Numbered from the stretch's first letter, positions 1 through 7,922 are shown. The stretch: 29,846 nucleotides of DNA from a virus (IMGVR_UViG_3300045107_000228:1-29846); one strand, 5' to 3'. Program-made: numbers and translations. Notes: generated by a model not told the origin, from the letters alone.

Positions 1-22
1 TCTCCCCACTAAAGTGGGGAGA
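1..22. repeat. Perfect inverted repeat at the window edge
   Basis: Two 10-bp arms, TCTCCCCACT and AGTGGGGAGA, are separated by 2 bp. No T-run follows on the plus strand, so a terminator for an upstream gene is not shown. It sits just before the acidic zinc-ribbon reading frame and may be an operator or the end of an element outside the window. Confidence 0.5.
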
Positions 23-201
23 GTGATCACGAGGAGGGTTTCTGCTGGGGCTGCGGCTATTTCAACGCTGGGTTTGAGTCGTTCGATTTCAGCAAGAGTG
101 GGCTGTGCGACGCCTGCCAGGAGGATTGGGAAGCAGAATTCGACGAGGATGACATCGTGTACGAAGACGATTACATCGATGAGGAGGATTTCGATTACTA
201 A
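13..201 (+). CDS. Small acidic zinc-ribbon protein, start not identifiable
   Basis: A reading frame open from base 13 (after an in-frame TAA at 10-12) ends in TAA at 199-201, overlapping the ATG of the next gene (TAATG). That overlap is typical of coupled phage genes and argues that the frame is real. The product has two Cys pairs (CWGC and CDAC) about 20 residues apart, as in a zinc ribbon, then a very acidic tail rich in Asp, Glu and Tyr. No ATG, GTG or TTG is in frame. The gene may therefore be truncated at its 5' end, shifted in frame near the hairpin at 1-22, or start at a rare codon. Function unknown. Confidence 0.45.
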   Translation, partial: SGESDHEEGFCWGCGYFNAGFESFDFSKSGLCDACQEDWEAEFDEDDIVYEDDYIDEEDFDY

Positions 202-461
202 TGACAGACGCAGAATTCAAAACCCTGTGGGACACGATCTTAGCGATTGCGCGTATGGCGTCGGTGATTGATCCCGACGAAGTGCGCAAGCTGATCGAAA
301 CAGCCGAGCGGGCTGCTTCAATTGGCCCGATCCTCTACCCAACCGAATATCGGAATGGTGGGGCAGACAACGTTGAGGAGCAGCGCGTGCTGGCGAAAGG
401 GTTCCTCGCGTTCCGCAACGCTATCGACCAGGTGAAAACGGAGGCGCTCGACAGAAAATAG
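201..461 (+). CDS. Hypothetical protein, 86 aa
   Basis: The ATG at 201 overlaps the stop of the preceding frame by one base, so translation is probably coupled. The product is a soluble, mostly helical protein without membrane segments or metal-binding clusters. I do not recognise a family. It is the middle gene of a short plus-strand group that ends at the terminator at 1055-1088 and points towards the late operon, opposite in strand to it. Confidence 0.65.
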   Translation: MTDAEFKTLWDTILAIARMASVIDPDEVRKLIETAERAASIGPILYPTEYRNGGADNVEEQRVLAKGFLAFRNAIDQVKTEALDRK

Positions 462-480
462 ACGGCGGGATAAGGCGACC

Positions 481-509
481 TGTATTACATGTAATACACC
501 TGTATTACA
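481..509 (+). promoter_or_regulatory. Repeated TGTATTACA sites upstream of the RHH gene
   Basis: Bases 481-498 form a perfect 18-bp palindrome, TGTATTACATGTAATACA, followed after 2 bp by a third half-site TGTATTACA (501-509). A fourth partial copy, GTATTACA, lies at 540-547 just inside the next gene. Closely spaced half-sites directly before a ribbon-helix-helix gene are the usual arrangement for autoregulation, or for an RHH-type partition site. Binding is inferred. Confidence 0.65.
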
Positions 510-532
510 GTCTGGTGGAGCGGAGAAACGGC

Positions 533-1006
533 ATGAGACGTATTACAAAATCGCTGCAATTGGTCGTGGGGCAGGACGACGATCTGATCGCCTGGTTTAA
601 CAGTCTGCCGGATGGTCAGGGGCAGCAAAAGATCAAGGAGACTCTGCGTAAGGGTATCAACGGTAAGGGCGGCAGCAGTCCGTCGCCTGCGCCCAACGCG
701 CCGCCGGACGAAACGCTCAACCAGATTCTGCAATCGATCAACAACCTGCCGCAGGCGTTGTCGCTGGCCCTAATGCCGGTTGTCATGCACATCGCCGCCA
801 ATGCTGGCACGCTACCCCCGCCGTCCGCGAACTACGTCCCGGCCTATGAACGGCAGCAAGAGCGCTCGTATCAGATCAAGCGTCCATCGCTGGAAGAGTC
901 GTTTGAGCGGTCGCAAGGAATTATCGAGACTGTCCAGGAGACGGCGGAGGCCGCTGAGGCTGCACTGGAAAATGCGACGGCTGCCTTTGTCAATATGTTC
1001 GGGTGA
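533..1006 (+). CDS. Ribbon-helix-helix-like DNA-binding protein with helical tail
   Basis: The 157-residue product begins with a strand-helix-helix segment (residues about 4-43: a short basic beta strand, then DDDLIAWFNSLP, then a second helix), a pattern seen in small RHH regulators and in ParG/ParR-like partition proteins. A Pro/Ser/Gly-rich linker and a long helical C-terminal part (about 120-157) follow. I chose the ATG at 533 because GGAG lies 7 bases upstream; a GTG at 515 in the same frame has no such site. The TGTATTACA palindrome immediately upstream is its likely operator. It ends 48 bp before a terminator. Autoregulation is likely; a role in plasmid-like maintenance is possible but unproven. 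Confidence 0.65.
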   Translation: MRRITKSLQLVVGQDDDLIAWFNSLPDGQGQQKIKETLRKGINGKGGSSPSPAPNAPPDETLNQILQSINNLPQALSLALMPVVMHIAANAGTLPPPSANYVPAYERQQERSYQIKRPSLEESFERSQGIIETVQETAEAAEAALENATAAFVNMFG

Positions 1007-1054
1007 AGTAGTTTGCGAGCGAGCGCAAATCGGGGGTAGGTTCGCTATACAAAA

Positions 1055-1088
1055 GGGACACGGTATGTCGTGTCCCTAAAATATTTTT
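1055..1088 (+). terminator. Rho-independent terminator of the left plus-strand genes
   Basis: Arms GGGACACG (1055-1062) and CGTGTCCC (1069-1076) form an 8-bp stem with a 6-base loop, followed by TAAAATATTTTT. It lies 48 bp downstream of the RHH gene stop. Confidence 0.8.
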
Positions 1089-1223
1089 GCAATAATAAAT
1101 GAGAGCTACCGAATAGCAGATAGCTTCAACGGATGCCTTTTCCCGTTACTTTGGAATTCCTGTTGTGTTTCTAGCTCGGCAATGCGTTGAGGGAGTCCCC
1201 GCGTCATCAAGTGTCGGACGGGG

Positions 1224-1358
1224 ATGCGCAACCGACGCTATTATGCCGCACACCGGGCGGAGAAAATATCCCGGTACGTGGCAGCCCGCCGGGAACGGCT
1301 GAAAGCGCGCAAGACAAAACCTCGCAAGCGTCGGTATGGGGTAAACAGAGCCAGATAA
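1224..1358 (+). CDS. Small, very basic protein, 44 aa
   Basis: The ATG at 1224 opens a 44-codon frame ending in TAA at 1356-1358, four bases before a bidirectional terminator. The product is dominated by Arg and Lys. Its RRYYAAHRAEK segment resembles the basic repeat region of HNH endonucleases, including RRYYADHIEE in the HNH gene at 15962-16840. It lacks HNH residues itself, so it may be an HNH remnant or a small nucleic-acid-binding protein. There is no strong ribosome-binding site. The frame stays open upstream to 1191 without a usable start. Confidence 0.4.
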   Translation: MRNRRYYAAHRAEKISRYVAARRERLKARKTKPRKRRYGVNRAR

Positions 1359-1361
1359 ATC

Positions 1362-1394
1362 AAAAGCGCCGATCCAGTGGGGATCAGCGCTTTT
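1362..1394. terminator. Bidirectional terminator ending the late operon
   Basis: AAAAGCGC (1362-1369) pairs with GCGCTTTT (1387-1394). Inside, GATCC pairs with GGATC around a short loop. A/T runs flank both sides, so it can act on both strands. It begins 2 bases after the endolysin stop on the minus strand and 4 bases after the small basic plus-strand frame. Confidence 0.85.
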
Positions 1395-1395
1395 A

Positions 1396-2307
1396 TCAGC
1401 CCAGCGCGACGGGATTGTCCTGCACCGCGACATCGAAGGCCAGGAATGGCTTGGCGACGTAGCAACCGGCGAATTCCCCGCTGAGAATCTTGCACCACTG
1501 GTAACCATCGGCCTGGATGTCATCGAGAACGGTGATAACCTCGCCGTGTTGAATCTTGCCCGGAATACTGGCCTTGATGGTCGGGGCAGCCCGTGCATTA
1601 AGGCCAATGTCCGAGTTGATGCGCGCCTGGGTCGGCGTCGTGACAGGGGGAGCGTCCGCAGTGGACGGGGCTGGCGTGAGCGCGGCCAGTGCCTGCGTCA
1701 TCAGACTGGCAGCCTGTAGCAGGATTTCCTGCGCGGCCTTGATCATCTCCTGCGGGGTAATGGGTTGGGGATTCTCCACCGGACGATTCCTCCGAATGTA
1801 CTGGATCGGATTAACATAATCGCGCTTCAGCCGGGCTTCATCTGTGCCAGGCCAGTCTTCCGGGTTACGGCCCAGCGTGCTGGTCAGGCTGAGATCGAAG
1901 TGCAGATGGTAGGGGAACTGCCCCTCGGCGTTGCCGATGCGCCCAATCTCGTCGCCGCGCTTGACGGCCTGCCCGACCCGCACGCCAATCGTTTCGACGT
2001 GGGCATAGCGGCTGTAGACCGCTTCGCCTGATGGAAGGGTGTGAGCCAGCACGATCAGCTTGCCCCACGTCCCACCGCCCAGCTTGGCATAGGTCACGAC
2101 GCCATGCGCAGCCGCGTAGACAGGGGCGTGGGCGTCGCGGTCTTCCGGCAGGTTAATATCCGCGCCCGTGTGATACGCCTGGCGCGTCGGCGTGACGTTG
2201 TAGAACGTGCCGTAAGGATTGGCATCCAGCCAGCGCCCAGGAAGCACCTGAGCGCTGCGGCGTTCGTCGGCAGTACCGACTGGTGAATCGAAGCCGTCTG
2301 TAACCAT
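1396..2307 (-). CDS. Endolysin: M23 metallopeptidase with C-terminal SH3 domain
   Basis: The 303-residue protein carries a lysostaphin-type M23 fold at about residues 35-165, with zinc ligands H46 and D50 (HTGAD), H136 from the HLH motif, and catalytic H103 and H134. Members of this family cut peptide cross-links of peptidoglycan. A linker rich in Ala, Thr and Pro (about 200-235) leads to an SH3-like domain (about 238-298), which usually binds the wall. There is no signal peptide, so release should depend on a holin. It is the last gene of the late operon, placed directly after the holin-like gene and before a strong terminator. Its start codon lies behind the 73-bp hairpin leader rather than beside a normal ribosome-binding site. 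Confidence 0.9.
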   Translation of the reverse strand: MVTDGFDSPVGTADERRSAQVLPGRWLDANPYGTFYNVTPTRQAYHTGADINLPEDRDAHAPVYAAAHGVVTYAKLGGGTWGKLIVLAHTLPSGEAVYSRYAHVETIGVRVGQAVKRGDEIGRIGNAEGQFPYHLHFDLSLTSTLGRNPEDWPGTDEARLKRDYVNPIQYIRRNRPVENPQPITPQEMIKAAQEILLQAASLMTQALAALTPAPSTADAPPVTTPTQARINSDIGLNARAAPTIKASIPGKIQHGEVITVLDDIQADGYQWCKILSGEFAGCYVAKPFLAFDVAVQDNPVALG

Positions 2308-2376
2308 AAAATTCGGCGGCGGGGACTGTCGCCTTTAGGCGACAGCGGAAGCCGCCACTCCTCCCTTTCTGTACAC
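2304..2376 (-). promoter_or_regulatory. Hairpin leader copy 1, before the endolysin gene
   Basis: This 73-bp block is identical to 2837-2909. Read on the minus strand it has a strong SD (GGGAGGAG, 2358-2365), one base, an outer stem GGCGGC/GCCGCC (2351-2356 with 2315-2320), a 5x5 internal loop, an inner 8-bp stem CTGTCGCC/GGCGACAG (2338-2345 with 2326-2333) with loop UAAA, then 7 bases and the ATG. Linear SD-to-start distance is about 50 bases. With the hairpin folded it is 8, the ideal spacing. I infer that folding places the SD for initiation. Confidence 0.75.
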
Positions 2377-2840
2377 TATCCGTTCCCGGTCTTTGCCTCG
2401 CCGCCCAGCAAGCTCTGCACGAGTCGCAGTTGCTCTGCGCTGAACGGCTGATCGACGGGTGCAGCCGGTGGCGCGGCTGGCGCTGCCGGGTCTTCGCCGG
2501 GGATCGGCACTTTGCCTGTTGGGTCATTGGTCGGGTCATGATCAATCGACTTGACCCAGTTGCCCATAACCGCTAGGAACGCTTTAAGCTGCGCGTCCTG
2601 GGCGAAGGACTGCCCGGCCTGCAAGGCGTCGATGATTTTGCGAAATGTGTCTTGGGGGATGTTCTCCGTTGCGCCCTTCGCAAGCTGCATATACAGTGGG
2701 TTCGCCATCGCATCCTGGATGGTCTTGGCCGCGACAGCAGCCGCGCGGTTATGCCCGACGGTGAACGCACCGACGATAGCAGCGGCGAAGACCGCCAGAA
2801 TCGCCGCGATACCGAGATACAGTGATAGGTTTTGTTCCAT
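2376..2840 (-). CDS. Holin-like single-span membrane protein
   Basis: The 154-residue protein has one clear hydrophobic segment at about residues 7-28 after a short N-terminus, then a charged helical domain, and a Pro/Ala-rich stretch (about 112-130) before the C-terminus. Position directly before the endolysin and a single N-terminal span suggest a holin or another lysis accessory protein. Its length exceeds that of a typical small holin, so a membrane-anchored accessory role is also possible. Its stop (TAG) lies at the edge of leader copy 1, and its own start lies behind leader copy 2, so both lysis genes share the same translation signal. Confidence 0.6.
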   Translation of the reverse strand: MEQNLSLYLGIAAILAVFAAAIVGAFTVGHNRAAAVAAKTIQDAMANPLYMQLAKGATENIPQDTFRKIIDALQAGQSFAQDAQLKAFLAVMGNWVKSIDHDPTNDPTGKVPIPGEDPAAPAAPPAAPVDQPFSAEQLRLVQSLLGGEAKTGNG

Positions 2841-2909
2841 AAAATTCGGCGGCGGGGACTGTCGCCTTTAGGCGACAGCGGAAGCCGCCACTCCTCCCTT
2901 TCTGTACAC
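2837..2909 (-). promoter_or_regulatory. Hairpin leader copy 2, before the holin-like gene
   Basis: An exact second copy of the 73-bp leader: SD at 2891-2898, outer stem 2884-2889 with 2848-2853, inner stem 2871-2878 with 2859-2866, start codon 2838-2840. Unlike copy 1, the upstream gene runs into it and stops at a UAA in the apical loop (2868-2870), so a translating ribosome would open the hairpin here. This suggests that the two copies respond differently to upstream translation. Confidence 0.75.
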
Positions 2910-3206
2910 CAGATGGAATTCTGACCGGGACCGCAGCGCGTCGTCCCAGGCCGTCGCAGGCAGGGCCAGGGCGTTTTGCAGCAGAATCTTGGCCCGCGCA
3001 TTGCCGCCGCGTCCCGGCGTGGTCACGAGTTCCGGTACGATGCCGTCGATGTCGATCTCGCCCGCAGCTTCCTGACGGCGATACTCGTCCAGACAAGCCT
3101 TGATGCGCGCAATGATGCGCGGGTACAGATCGCCCGGCTCGACGGTGATCTCAGGCGGCGTCTGCGCATCGTCGCGCTGCATGGGGATAGTGGTTACGTC
3201 AAACAT
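2868..3206 (-). CDS. Hypothetical protein, 112 aa, C-terminus encoded by the leader repeat
   Basis: I chose the ATG at 3206 because GAGGAG lies 5 bases upstream; a longer frame from 3245 lacks this. The soluble product lies between the fibre/baseplate gene and the holin-like gene, a place where small chaperones or adapter proteins are common, but I do not recognise a family. Its last 13 or so residues (VYRKGGVAASAVA) are encoded inside the 73-bp repeat and the stop codon is in the repeat hairpin loop. The repeat therefore probably arrived by duplication and replaced the original end of the gene. Confidence 0.7.
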   Translation of the reverse strand: MFDVTTIPMQRDDAQTPPEITVEPGDLYPRIIARIKACLDEYRRQEAAGEIDIDGIVPELVTTPGRGGNARAKILLQNALALPATAWDDALRSRSEFHLVYRKGGVAASAVA

Positions 3207-3225
3207 ACGCTCTCCTCTTCGTTTG

Positions 3226-4605
3226 CTAAGGTAGTGCAACACCAACGACCAGATCGCTGATGGTTGAGCCGGTATTGTTCTTGAAGGTGGTCTTGGTAGA
3301 CCCGTTGGCGCCTGATCCGTCGTCGTAGCGGACGAGGATGCAGGCCTGCGCGCTGCTCCAGTCGTCGATGGCCTTCGGCATGTCGGGCGAGCCTGCTACG
3401 TAGGCAAACGCCTTGCGCGCATACGGCGCGGTGTCTTCATAGTGTTCAACGGTTAGCGTGCCGCCATTGGCGACGCTGGCCCGCTTGTAAACATACGCCG
3501 CGCCTGGCGTCACATTGATCGTGGTTGTGTTGACGGCTACGCCGAGCTTGAGCAGGATGACTTGCCCGCCGCCGGATGACGGCGTTGGCCTGGTCTGCGT
3601 GTACCCACTGCTGTGCAGGTAAACCGGGCCGCCTGCGGTCAGACCGGAGAAGCCGCCGAGCAGCCCGCCGGTGTGGATGATTCCGGTGGCGTTTGATTCA
3701 GGGGTGGCCGCGACCAGGAACCCGCGCTCCGCGCCGAACGCTACCGGGCCAGTAGTGCTGTTGCTGGCCGGATACCACTTGTTATCGCTGGCCTTGCGGT
3801 ACAGGATGACATGGGCGCTGGTGCTGTTGGCAACCGTGCCGTAGACGCCGGACTTCTGCGTGCCAGCCGTGACCCAGTTGCGGCAGTCCCGGAATTTAAG
3901 GATGCTGCCGATCTGTGACTCATCGCCGGACAAGTCATAGCCGCCGAGCGGTGGGTACACGCCCAGGTCGATGTTTGCCAGGTCTTCATCCAGCAGCCGG
4001 GTTGCCAGCGCAACCGAGTCACCGGCAACGGCGATAAGCTGGTTGTTGGTGATGTCGATGCCGATCTTGACCCAACAGTGATCGGTGCTGGCCGGCTGGT
4101 AAGGCGTCAGGTCGATCTCATCGCCGGGGAAATAAATCTGCCGCCCGTAGAGTTCGTAGAAGCCCGGTTCTACGCGGATACTGAGCGTCTGATCGCGGCC
4201 CCGCTTCAAGGTCAGCGGTTCAAACCGCAGCCCCTCTACATAATCCGGTAGGCCCAGGCCGAACCGGTGTGAGTGCGGCGGGACGAACATACCCGGTGCG
4301 AGGTTCTGCATGACGGCCAGCGCTGCGCCGATGTCCGGGCTGTCAATGTAATATTCGCCGGACGGCAGCCGCTTGAGAATCACCGGCATGTTCCAGGTGC
4401 GCGCGCCCGCGACGTGGATCGCCTTGACGACGCTGGAGCGCGAGTTGTCCTCTAGCGTGACGTAGACCAGGTTGGGCATACCCGGCACGTCGATCACGCG
4501 GCGGCCCGCGCTCATGTAGCCGATCCTGCCCCGCAGTTCATCCGGCTTGGCGATAACCTTAATGGCGCGGGTCAGCTTGTCGCGGACATCCTGCATACTC
4601 GTCAT
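3226..4605 (-). CDS. Tail fibre or baseplate-associated protein, 459 aa
   Basis: It begins 4 bp after the stop of the giant tail-tip gene and precedes the lysis genes, the usual place for a receptor-binding or fibre protein. The N-terminal third is mixed alpha/beta and probably the attachment part. From about residue 200 the sequence is rich in Gly, Ser, Thr and Asn with short beta repeats, as in fibre shafts and tips. I see no catalytic motif. Assignment rests on context and composition. Confidence 0.6.
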   Translation of the reverse strand: MTSMQDVRDKLTRAIKVIAKPDELRGRIGYMSAGRRVIDVPGMPNLVYVTLEDNSRSSVVKAIHVAGARTWNMPVILKRLPSGEYYIDSPDIGAALAVMQNLAPGMFVPPHSHRFGLGLPDYVEGLRFEPLTLKRGRDQTLSIRVEPGFYELYGRQIYFPGDEIDLTPYQPASTDHCWVKIGIDITNNQLIAVAGDSVALATRLLDEDLANIDLGVYPPLGGYDLSGDESQIGSILKFRDCRNWVTAGTQKSGVYGTVANSTSAHVILYRKASDNKWYPASNSTTGPVAFGAERGFLVAATPESNATGIIHTGGLLGGFSGLTAGGPVYLHSSGYTQTRPTPSSGGGQVILLKLGVAVNTTTINVTPGAAYVYKRASVANGGTLTVEHYEDTAPYARKAFAYVAGSPDMPKAIDDWSSAQACILVRYDDGSGANGSTKTTFKNNTGSTISDLVVGVALP

Positions 4606-4609
4606 TGGG

Positions 4610-7600
4610 CTACCCCGTCACCGTGACCTGCGTGATGCAGGTGTATTCGTCGATCAGTGGGTCGTCGGTCAGGATGATCATGTTGGTAGCCAACAGCGAC
4701 ACGCCCGCATTGTCGGCTGCGTCCTGTACCTCGCCGGAAAAGTCCGTCCAGTTCGCGCCGCCGTCAACGGTGTAAATGAATTGCCGGTTACTGCTGACAT
4801 CGTTGCCGGAGATGATGTAGAACTTGGGATTAGGCCACCACCAGCCGATGGAGGACAGGGTTGTGACGGGTTGGTAGTAGCTGATGGTGATTCCGCCGTC
4901 ATTCGAGTAGAAGAATCCTTTGGCGGTGCTGTTGGCAACTACGCCCGCAAAGTATTTCCCGTTGTAGGGGTTGATCGTCCAGTGCCGCAGCGCGTTACCC
5001 GACCAGCCGAACCCGCTGGGATTCTGCGGCACGGTAGTGTTGCGCGGCGTCTTGAAGGCGTTTGACCAGAAGAACCGCGCGAGGTTTTTATACCCCTTGT
5101 TCTTCGCGCCGCCCGGTAAGGTGTGCGGCATAATCGCCTGGGAGCGCCCCGCCGACGGGGTGCTGTTGAGGGATGCCGGGTTATCCTCAGTTTCAATGAC
5201 CCAGGTCAGACCCCAATCGTCCGAACGCAGCACGCGACCCACGTTGTATTCATCGGAACTATTGGCAGACCCGGCGTTGCAGGCCAGCCAGATTTTGCCC
5301 ACGCTGGCGGTGTTGAAGTGACCAATGTCACACGACCAGGGGATGTCTACGGTATCGCTGGCGTTGCCGCCGCCGACTGCGGTCACCTGCGGCAGGGCGA
5401 CCCGATGAATGGTGGCAAACCGGTCATCCGTCCAGTAGAAAGCGTTGTTGGGTGCAGCGCTGCCGCCCACGTTGTAGGCGTGGTTGCTGGAAGCCCAGCC
5501 GAACCAGTCCACGCGGTTCACGCTGGCGTCACAGGCCAGTGCGAAGCTGTCCCCGCTTGTGCCGTCATCTAGGGCAGCCAGCACGTCCATTGCGGGGGTA
5601 TCGTTCGTCCAGAAGTCCTCTGAGATGCCGACAGCATGGTTGCCCCAGAACAGCACGGCGTTATTGTTGTGCGGATCGGCCATAACGTGGGCCAGTCCGG
5701 TATTGCCGTTGGGCCAGGACAAGCCAGAGAAGTCCAGATACTCCCAGACACGATCAGCCGGGTCAGGCGTGTTGAAGTTGCGGCAGCGGAAGAACTTGTA
5801 CGCGCCTGCGTAGATCAGGACACGGGCAGGCAGCCGGTAGTCGAAGGTCGTGCAGTTTTCTTCCTGTTCTTCAGTGATGACATACACGTCGCCCTCGTCC
5901 GGGCGCTCGTAGACGGTCAGCCCCATTTCGTTATCATCGTAGATGATCTCAGTGGCAGGCTGGCCCAGCACCTCGCGCTCCAGGGTGAGGTTCACCTGGC
6001 GGGTGTGCGCTTCGTGGTTGTACTGGTAATCGACCTGCTTAATCAGGTAGCGCCGGTTGTCGAAGGGCAGCGGACGGTGGAATGAATCTACGTCAGTGTC
6101 CACGACGACCCACTCCATGTAGGCGGGTTCCAGGCCGCAGTCACCCGGATGAGTCAGAGTCAGTGTGATCGGCCCATGCGGCGGGTTATAACGCATGGCG
6201 TATTCATGCCCGTGCGTATACAGCAGCTCTTCGACCTTGATCACGAGGCGCTGCGTCCGCTCGGCAGCGCTTGCCCCCTGGCCCGGTGCAGGGCCGGGCG
6301 AGATGCAGAAGCGGGCGCGGATGTTGCCCGTACCGAATTCGTTGCGGCTGATCTCCAGCGCCGACCCCTTGAACCAGTGGTACTTAGGCGGGCGGGTCAG
6401 GTTTACCTGAAATTCGCTGTGATCATCTGGCCCGATGGTCATGATCTCAGTCTGGGTGCGGTATGGCACGCCTGCAAAGACTGGCATTAACGACTGGGTA
6501 TAGGTGATCTGGATGCCCGGATCGCCCTTCACGTAGAGCGTCCCCCGGCTGTCGCAGGTCAGGCGCGCGTTGACCGCTTTGGCGCGCTCGTCCACCTGGT
6601 CATACAGGTTGGCCCCGCCGCTGCCGAGCGTCGAGAATGGATAGTTGCTGACGATGCTCTGATCCGGGCGATAATCGGCGACCTCCAGCACGGTGCTGTG
6701 CCAGTGCAGAAGATAATGTAACCAAACGTGCAGATCGGGCTTGTCGTTCTCCAGCCAGTTGGATGGCGACGCCTTGCGGTGCAGCTCAGACGGGTATCCT
6801 GGCAGCTTCGTCATCCGCCCGCCGATATCTAAGCAGTTGAAGGTAGCCCGGCTCTCATAGGTGCTGGGCGGTTTGCCAGTCAGTCGCAGGCTCTCATTGT
6901 CCATCCAGCCGATGAACTTGATATGCTCCCGGTCAGTCGGCCCGGCCAGCGACCCCTGCACCTCGTCATAATACTCGTCTTCGATGTAGGCGACGAGTGT
7001 CCCATCTGGGAAATCGTTCCAGTCCACGTCTTCATACATTTCGACGGCGAACGTCTGACCCTCTGGTTTGAGGCTGCGCTGGCTAATCCTGAACGCCTCA
7101 AAGAAAGAGGCGACCCCTCGGAGTGCGGTTTCATCCTGATCACCGATGAAGACCGGGATATGCTGGGTTGCGGGGCTGCCGTTGGTATCGTAGACGGTGT
7201 GTTCCACATAGGAAAAGCCATAGGGCATGTCTACAGTCGGGTCAGCATCGGTGGATGTGGTGGGGTTGGCGTTGGGGCCAAAGCTCCAGTCATGACTATC
7301 AATGCTGGCGTCGGGATCAACCGCAATCGACAGGCTGCCGTTGAAGGTCACGGAGTAGACCGCGCTCCCGGCATAGCCACCGCGTGTCCCTCGGACGAAC
7401 ATGCCGGGGCCGGAATTGCAGACTGGGGGTGGCTGCGTGCCGTTCGTGCCGAGCGTGATGTCCTTGTCCTTAAATATATTGCCGGATGATTTATCGATGT
7501 ACGGCGGCTTCGACCAGGCTTCGTATAGCTCGTAAACCCGCACCCAGGCATCATCTTCGATGGTGACTGCGCCAATTTCGAATCCGGGACTCGACCAGCC

Positions 7601-7876
7601 AATATTGATCGTAGGATCGTTGGTGCTGCGCACGCGCTGACGCCCGAAATCCTGCCTGCCTTGCGCGCTGCCAAAGGCGATGGTCATGCCCGGCTTCACA
7701 TCCGCGATGTCACCAACCGTGACGTTTTTGATGTTGACGGACGCGATCGGGTAGGTCGCCACGCCGCCGGGCAAATCGATCTGGGCATCCAGAATGATCC
7801 GGGGCTTCAGGATGAACAACCAGCCATCGACGGCGTAGCGTTTGCGCCAGGTGGTGAGATCAGAGAACACGGGCAT
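4610..7876 (-). CDS. Giant tail-tip protein with PKD-like and Asp-box (BNR) domains
   Basis: The 1088-residue protein follows the distal tail gene, where tail hub or central tip proteins lie. Residues about 170-245 look like a PKD/Ig-like fold (HDWSFG near the start, then YVEHTVYDTNG). The middle part (about 280-680) resembles tail hub proteins. The C-terminal third has three Asp-box motifs of the BNR/sialidase beta-propeller type: SDDWGLTW (about 885), SNDGGIT (about 990) and TVDGGANW (about 1035). Asp boxes structure a propeller but do not prove sialidase activity, and I do not see an assignable sialidase active site. The combination suggests a hub that carries its own glycan- or surface-binding head. 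Confidence 0.7.
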   Translation of the reverse strand: MPVFSDLTTWRKRYAVDGWLFILKPRIILDAQIDLPGGVATYPIASVNIKNVTVGDIADVKPGMTIAFGSAQGRQDFGRQRVRSTNDPTINIGWSSPGFEIGAVTIEDDAWVRVYELYEAWSKPPYIDKSSGNIFKDKDITLGTNGTQPPPVCNSGPGMFVRGTRGGYAGSAVYSVTFNGSLSIAVDPDASIDSHDWSFGPNANPTTSTDADPTVDMPYGFSYVEHTVYDTNGSPATQHIPVFIGDQDETALRGVASFFEAFRISQRSLKPEGQTFAVEMYEDVDWNDFPDGTLVAYIEDEYYDEVQGSLAGPTDREHIKFIGWMDNESLRLTGKPPSTYESRATFNCLDIGGRMTKLPGYPSELHRKASPSNWLENDKPDLHVWLHYLLHWHSTVLEVADYRPDQSIVSNYPFSTLGSGGANLYDQVDERAKAVNARLTCDSRGTLYVKGDPGIQITYTQSLMPVFAGVPYRTQTEIMTIGPDDHSEFQVNLTRPPKYHWFKGSALEISRNEFGTGNIRARFCISPGPAPGQGASAAERTQRLVIKVEELLYTHGHEYAMRYNPPHGPITLTLTHPGDCGLEPAYMEWVVVDTDVDSFHRPLPFDNRRYLIKQVDYQYNHEAHTRQVNLTLEREVLGQPATEIIYDDNEMGLTVYERPDEGDVYVITEEQEENCTTFDYRLPARVLIYAGAYKFFRCRNFNTPDPADRVWEYLDFSGLSWPNGNTGLAHVMADPHNNNAVLFWGNHAVGISEDFWTNDTPAMDVLAALDDGTSGDSFALACDASVNRVDWFGWASSNHAYNVGGSAAPNNAFYWTDDRFATIHRVALPQVTAVGGGNASDTVDIPWSCDIGHFNTASVGKIWLACNAGSANSSDEYNVGRVLRSDDWGLTWVIETEDNPASLNSTPSAGRSQAIMPHTLPGGAKNKGYKNLARFFWSNAFKTPRNTTVPQNPSGFGWSGNALRHWTINPYNGKYFAGVVANSTAKGFFYSNDGGITISYYQPVTTLSSIGWWWPNPKFYIISGNDVSSNRQFIYTVDGGANWTDFSGEVQDAADNAGVSLLATNMIILTDDPLIDEYTCITQVTVTG

Positions 7877-7922
7877 TTAGGCCACCTCCTGGTTGTGCAG
7901 GTACACGAGATCGTGTATCGAA

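Noticed and set aside
1362-1394. The palindrome as a phage attachment site or IS end
   Set aside because: It has the stem and A/T runs of a bidirectional terminator between convergent genes, which explains it fully.
4610-7876. Sialidase activity for the tail-tip protein
   Set aside because: Only Asp boxes are visible. No assignable Arg triad or catalytic Tyr/Glu pattern could be recognised, so an enzymatic call is not supported.
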